Origin: Glycine soja | Taxonomy: Eukaryota > Streptophyta > Magnoliopsida > Fabales > Fabaceae | DNA: 64,000 nt | Assembly: GCF_004193775.1 (NCBI RefSeq) | Contig: NC_041008.1 | Location: 45,913,136 to 45,977,135, forward strand | Direction: 5' to 3' | Part shown: positions 57,706-64,000 of the stretch, in pieces | Layout of the letters: every line of letters begins with the position of its first letter | Numbering within the stretch: the first letter of the stretch is position 1 | The notes under the pieces: model-generated | Told to the model about the DNA's origin: nothing | Databases searched by the model: none | The model's input: the letters and a program-made list of their open reading frames with translations, nothing else | Program-made: the position numbers and the translations under genes

Positions 57706-59018
57706 TGAACATTTTAAATATATTTAATAAGACTCTAAGATTATCTATAAAATATTTTTAAATTATTAACTAATAAATTTCTCATGTGAGTAATGAAATT
57801 GGAAGTTCATTGGGTATGAACTTTATCCTTATTAAAAAATTAATTTTTTTCACAGATCACATTTTCTAATACATTTTTTTATACATCTTTCTTCATTAAT
57901 TAAAATTTATTAAAATTAATAAAATTACGAGAAAAAATAATTAAATAAGAAATGAAACTCTCATTCTTTTATGATTTTAATAAATTTTAGTTAATAAGAA
58001 AAATATGTTGTTAATGTTTCTCACATTAGTTTTAGAATTTTATATAACATCACTAAAAAGTAAAAAACAATATATTGATTTAAGAAAAAAAATATTTTTA
58101 ATAGGTTTAGTTTATTAAAATAACTAAGAGGGTCTTAAAAAACAATTAAGAAGATTAACATCTAACGTCACTTTCAACGTTAAACAAGTTGTTAAATGCA
58201 ATTATTCAAAAGTTATTTATTAATAGGACTTAAAAAACAATTAAAAGATTAACATCAAATCTTCACCCCCAAAAAAAGATTGACATCTAAGGTCATTTTC
58301 AACGTTAAACGGAAGAGAAAATTAGTTATTAGTAAAATTAATAAATATTTTGTATAATATGATTTGAGAAAAATAACTTTCGATGTAACTCTTTGCTAAG
58401 AAGAGAAATTACTGCTTTCCTTCTTTTAAAGACAATAAATGTTGCATAATTAATTTTACATAATTTTAATTTAAGTTTAATATCTACGTATGTACTTACA
58501 GTGTAATAATTTTATACCATTTAATTATAAATCATGATTTGAATTATTTTTTAAAGTAAATAAATTTATCATACGTAATATACTGTGATTAAATAATTAT
58601 ATAAAACCTTTTACATTAAAAATATATAACTTTTTTTTCTTTTAATTTTTAATTAAATATTATGTTAAACCTTAAACTAACAGGCCGTGAGTAACTCTTT
58701 GGTTTGTTTGCTGCCCTACAAGAAACAAAAACAAACAGGGCGAAAGCTTTTATTTTTTTAATCAGCCAAAAGAAAGAGGGTTTATTAAGGTACCAAACAC
58801 CGAAAACAGAAAACAAGGCTCTCCCCGACGACTTGGTCTAACAAGCTAAGCCTGACAAAGTCATAACCCCCTATCATAATGAACACAGCAATGTGACCAT
58901 AATTAGGATCTTATTAATTATATTTGTCTACCACTTATCACAATATCAATAAACATGACAAAATCACAACATATATTTAAAACATTGCTAGCAAACAACT
59001 CCAAGATTTAAATCTTAC
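57706..59018. other. Gene-free spacer
   Basis: AT-rich. A less AT-rich tract at 58680-58870 (including GACGACTTGGTCTAACAAGC) may be a transposon remnant but has no readable domain. Confidence 0.45.
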
Positions 59019-59157
59019 CAGCTTAATATTTTTTGCCATGTTGCCACAAGTCCCAAACAACTTTCCACAGTTTGGATTTTCTCTTCCCTAACCAAAAAGG
59101 ATTGGTGCCGGCGGAAAGCTCGAAAAGCTTGTTGCATCTCTACCTTGCTTTGAGCAT
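59019..59157 (-). pseudogene. Orphan exon-like fragment of unknown gene
   Basis: 139 bases bounded by a strong acceptor (TACTACAG) and donor (AGCTG|GTAAGA). One frame is fully open and reads like real coding: AQSKVEMQQAFRAFRRHQSF then LVREEKIQTVESCLGLVATW, basic and helical. No neighbouring exon could be linked. Either a captured gene fragment or an exon of an unrecognised gene; family unknown. Confidence 0.45.
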
Positions 59158-59396
59158 CTGTAGTATCATGATCATTAATTAACTCAATTAAAAAATAATA
59201 ATTAGACGCACTTACGTAGAATTTAATTTAATGTATTGATATTATATATCAACTTTTTAAGTATTATTATTTGATTGCAAATTATTATATATGATAAAAT
59301 TATTATTTTTTATAACAAAATCATTATATCTATAGTAATTTTTATTTAGTTTATATTGTAAAAGAAAATTATCTCTATAACATCCTTAGGTTTGTT

Positions 59397-59438
<42 letters not shown>

Positions 59439-62400
59439 TAATTCAATAAGAAAATCTGTCCATAATTCTTAAAACATACTTATGTATAGCATCCCTAGGG
59501 CACGATCCCAAAATCAGTCAAGACTTTGCGGTTTTCCAGTATTTACATTAATACTTTCCATTTCTCTCTCACAAAACGATTATGCAATATTTATAGCAAA
59601 TTGGATAAGTATGTTTTAAGACTTTATATACATTATCATCTTTGGAATTATCGCCAAGAAAAAAAGGTAAGACATTGATTATTTGTCTTGACCAAATCAC
59701 AGCGAGACGATCATAGATAATGTTTGTGTGGCTGTGGAATTTAAACATGAATTATTCTGTAATCTGTAGTGTTAGACTTGTTTACCAATAGCTAGCCAAT
59801 ATAAATCGGATATGGTGTCTACCCAAATGTTTTTGCGAACAATGCGAGTGGGGTCGGAGCATACAAAACGTTAAAAAGAGCTTGCTTATTTTTTAAGACA
59901 TGAAATGAAAAGTGAAAATAGTATATATTTTATTAAATATTTTAAATTACTTTAAAAAGTACATATGAAGTGATTTTTATATTTTGGATACAATGTTTTT
60001 TAATAAAATATTTTATTTTAAATTTCTCATGACGTGCTTATGAGCGCACACTAAAGAATTCCTTAATTAAAATACAAAATGAAGAGCAACAGAGAGTTAA
60101 ATGGACAAAAAAAAATGGTACTTTTCTGTGTGTGCGGGTGTGCCTGTGTGGGATTAAATGGCACTTCTGAAAATAGTGAACAGTCATTCTCATATTAATA
60201 GAACAAGGCAATGTATACCCTACTTGGGATTAGACCTGTTTCCATTTTTCATAAATGATATCTTGGAGATACGTTTTATAATGCAAATAACAAGTAGTGA
60301 CATTGATTAATGAACATACTGAATTCTAGTGGTGTCTGGAATGAGATATTTAATTAGACAATCAAATCACAACCTACGCAGGCTACGTTTTGTTTGGGCC
60401 TTTACTCATTTTACTAGTTTGCTACCAAAAAACACTACACATCTTAGTTTTACCCCACCCAGAAAAAAATAGAAGAAAAAAAACTACGTTCCACATTAGC
60501 AAGAGCCAAGAAGAGAACTGTTATTTATTTATTGTGACCAGAAAATCATGGAACGTCTCCTATCAACGTTGAAACGTGACAATATTAAGCGTCTATTTTC
60601 TTTCTTTTATTCACCGAACTGGACAAATATCAAAATTGATATATATTTTTTATCAATAAATATTAATTTATTAATTTTATTAAAATGTCAGTTGAAAATC
60701 TTAAATTCATAATTTTTTTCTTCTTTCTCAATCACTAGATAAAGCTTATAAAGCTCATACCCAAATTGTGCCCTATGACTAGACAAAACAAAACCCATAA
60801 CGTAGCATGAGGTCCCTAAATAGATGTATTGTATATGGACACATCAAGTTATAACTGTCATCTTGCCGCAATTAACTTCAGGCAGGCATGATTTGAGAGT
60901 TGGATAATTTTCCCAACGGTGCCTATATTTAATGCTTATAAATAGAAGGAAGATAGGTGGGAGTGGGACATAGGGTAGTAGTTCCCCAACTTGTAGATAT
61001 AAAAGAAGGGAAAAGGACAAACTTACAAATTAATCCTTTTATCATTGCATTTCTGTTTTTGTAAGAAAAAATATGGATGTGGATTTTGATGAACAAAAAC
61101 TATTTTTTTTTTATCACTCTCAACAATCTTCCTCAACTTAGAGCATATGTGTCAAATACATGAAATTCTAGGAATCCTATTATTTTTTTTGTCGACGAAA
61201 AAATAATACATAATATAAGAAGGATACCAACAGTGCCATTAGAGTACACAAAGTAATAAATATCCATATCAAAGGTTACTATCAATTAATACTCCCATTG
61301 AGTATAAATTGGGAGTACGTAACCAATGATACACAATTATATAGGGTGGATGCACCTATGAGTGAGATCTAAAAAAATGTTTTAAAGAGTTATATATGTT
61401 TGTTTTTTTTTTCCAACTTATATGACCTTTTTATTGAACTTTTTTCCTTTATAAAAATTATTAACAAATATTTTATTTTTGATGGGCCTAAAAGATAAGC
61501 TTAAGTTGTTTTACTCTTCATTGCTTGATACTTCCATCTATGAAATCAAGCTTAATCTTTGCAAGTAGAGCCCAAATAAGTTTTGATGAACTTATTTTTT
61601 TAATTATTCTATTGCTCTTGAGTGCAGCGCTCCTATGGCTAGTAACTGCTGCTTGCATCAAAACGGGGATGCAGAGAGGTTTATGAAACTCATGGGAAAG
61701 AAGAAAGACAAAAAAATGGTGAAAATGAAAGTTGTTTTGAGACTTTGGACATCATGAGTTAGTTCACACTCATTCTCTATTTGAATTGAAATTGTAACCG
61801 TTTTTTTTACAAGAAATTATAACCATTTGATATAACTGGAAAATAACACATTATCAGGAATAATATAAAGTGTAATGTTAGTTAGCATTGGAGGAGAATT
61901 TGACATCTATTCAAAAATGCCTAAAATATAACATTTATATACAAATAAATATAGATATAAATATACATGAATTCATTTAAAAAATTGTTTTTAAGAGTCG
62001 TTTAGCTTACCAGTTCGTGAAAAATCGTAAAAAAATAATACTATATTTTAAATGAATGGCCATTCATTTAATAAACTAAAAAGCATAATAAAGAAAACTT
62101 ACATTTTAAAAACAATAGAGAAAAAAACACATAACAAGGTTTCATTGAAGTTGAAGATGTGTGAGTTGAATGAAAGTCGAAAAATTATGTTATTAAATAA
62201 CAAATATTTGCTAAAATTATTTATTAAAGTAATTGTAAAATATGAAATTATATAAATAAACATAAAATTTTACCTTTAATAAAAAATATAATAAATATTT
62301 AAAGATAAGAAGAAAATAAATATAAAAAAATTAGAAACTAAAAGTTAACGTTTTATAAAATATTATTTTAAATAATATTTCAAAAAATATTAAATATTAT

Positions 62401-62851
62401 TAAAAAAATTCATTTATGAAACAATCAAATAAAATTTTAATTCAGGAAAAAAAGGTGAAAGAATGCTGAAATATTTTACTATACAACTCGAAGTATGTTT
62501 TTGGGAGGGATTTCATATAAATCGAACCATATGAAATTGAGACAATCTAAATTAAATAATATTAATGGTGGGTATAAATTCGATAATACATATTCCACAG
62601 GGATTGAGATTTATTTTGATTTTGGGTGGAATGGCAAGTCACCCTGAATTCTTGAAGCCCAAGAAAGAAAAGAAAAGAAAAGAAAAGACGAGATTCATTT
62701 ATCTGTTATACTTGACTTCACCCACTTGGCGCCACCGTAGCAATTGCTAAGTGCTAACCAACCAAACACATATTCTTGTTTATTTCAATCACTAATCACA
62801 TTCTTTCAGATTTCCACTCCTCTTCTACAGGATCTGACCCGAATACGAAGC
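59158..62851. other. Gene-free spacer with microsatellites
   Basis: TA run at 59402-59435 and an (AAAAG)n run at about 62661-62690. Open frames at 60390 and 62052 are AT-rich and unsupported. The end nearest 62851 includes the leader of the following gene. Confidence 0.5.
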
Positions 62852-63305
62852 ATGGTATCCGCTTCCGAACCAGATCGATGCTCGCCAACTTCGAGGACTC
62901 CGAGGCGCCTCTCAAGCTCCCGTAGATCCCAATCCCAATCTTCTTCGTCATGGTATCCAAGGAAACGAACCAAACTGCTTCTCGCGCTTATTGCGTTTCT
63001 CGCTTTCGTTTTCTTCCTCAATTGGTTTATGCTTCTCCGCTTACAGCATCAGCACGATGCACCCGATCCTATTCCCAAACCTACACTCCGTTCCTCCTCC
63101 GTTTCACTTTCCCTTCAGGTATGTGCCCTTCTTTATTATTATATTATATTGAATATAATATTTGAATCGCTTACATTTCTCTGCCTCCGCAACGAGTTTG
63201 TTCCGACATTTTCAGGGGAAATGGAACAAGCCTGCAAATAAGAAAAAATCACAAAAGGGGAATTATGCAAGGATGCTGGCATTGGCTGCACATGCCTTGG
63301 CAGAG
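62852..63305 (+). CDS. Type II membrane protein, 5' end only (possible O-fucosyltransferase family)
   Basis: Two exons are visible, 62852-63118 and 63216-63305 (89 and 30 codons), joined in phase 0; the next exon lies beyond the window. Residues 1-45 are Ser/Arg-rich and cytosolic; a helix (KLLLALIAFLAFVFFLNWF, about 47-65) acts as a signal anchor; a Pro/Ser-rich stem follows. Exon 2 reads GKWNKPANKKKSQKGNYARM then LALAAHALAE. This layout, and the KWNKP and NYARMLALAAHALAE wording, recall plant Golgi O-fucosyltransferase-like proteins, but no catalytic motif is in view. The upstream in-frame stretch from 62744 lacks an ATG. Confidence 0.7.
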
Positions 63306-64000
63306 GTATATCGATATCTATGTGGCTAATTATAGATAGTATAGTAGTTGTGTAGTTATGTGAGTTATGATTAACCTAATCCCGAGATTAGATTATGGGA
63401 TTCTCCATCCAGCCTCCACCTGTCTCGCATTAATTACTTGTGTAAATATGGTCACCTTTGCCTGGAAACTACTCCCTATAGACTAATGTATAAGCAAAAA
63501 AGGGATCTGCTTGATTGGATTTAAATATAGGTAAACCATTTTCTTAATTTCTATTATATTTTTATTTTCAATGACTTTTTTTATTATGATAACAAATTTT
63601 AAGGACATTTTAAAAATAATCTTAATTTTTATTTGATATTAGTAAAATTAAATGATGTGAACTAATTTTCTTAATTAACGTAAAATTAATTATATTTACT
63701 TATATATGATTTCAGAGAAAATAACTAATAATAAAATTATCGATTTGTATTTGTGGCACTAATGGACAAGTATGCTTTACAAGTACATAGTTAATGGTGT
63801 CAAGAGGTTATTGAACTGTCTATTGGTGGTTAACTTTAATTTACAAGTGGTTAAGAATAACTGAATGTGTGTATACAATCTGTGATTGTGGCACATATGC
63901 TTAAATATGTCTTATAAGTTGCAAGTGGTTAATAATGTCACGGGAGTATTGAAATGCCTAATAATGGTTAAATTTGCCTCGAAAGTAGTTAACAGTAAAT
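63306..64000 (+). other. Intron 2 of the membrane protein gene, with tandem repeat
   Basis: Starts at donor GAG|GTATAT and runs off the window. Contains two copies of a unit of about 135 bases (from 63753 and 63888: GTGGCAC, GTTAAT, GGTTAA landmarks), the second cut by the window edge. Confidence 0.6.

Overview
This is plant nuclear DNA: AT-rich, with intron-split genes using GT/AG junctions, plant-specific families (WRKY, STIG1, wall-associated receptor ectodomain, class III peroxidase, OSCA channel) and plant transposon debris. Gene content and the look of the repeats suggest a papilionoid legume, most likely soybean or a close relative. That species call is inference from memory, not a search result.

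Layout. 2213-4760 (-): group IIb WRKY transcription factor, 6 exons, with W-boxes and a diverged duplication upstream. 4761-14370: about 9.6 kb of mostly gene-free AT-rich DNA holding a decayed LeuRS gene fragment, an old tandem duplication and an intact-looking Tourist-type MITE. 14371-15688 (+): kinase-less WAK-type membrane protein. 16180-17040 (-): broken pectate lyase pseudogene. 19616-19990 (-): STIG1-type secreted cysteine-rich protein. 22164-23192 (+): broken cytochrome b561-like pseudogene. 26011-27256 (+): class III peroxidase. 28361-36426 (-): complete 20-exon organellar leucyl-tRNA synthetase. 36570-40742: a nest of elements (MULE-like element, decayed Copia element, inverted partial copy of the neighbouring JMJ gene with an insertion inside it). 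42228-46726 (-): 12-exon JmjC histone demethylase of the KDM3/JMJ25 type. 48650-50110: degenerate tandem array with a Stowaway MITE. 51547-56417 (-): 11-exon OSCA1-type channel. 57130-62851: mostly empty, with an orphan exon at 59019-59157. 62852 to the window edge (+): first two exons of a type II membrane protein.

The genes do not form a pathway; this is ordinary plant gene neighbourhood order. Every exon chain given for the six multi-exon intact genes keeps frame across all junctions. The observation most worth following is the inverted, intron-containing partial copy of the JMJ demethylase about 1.5 kb beyond that gene's stop codon: read-through of the demethylase gene would produce a self-complementary transcript. 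I found no evidence of a wholly new biological system.
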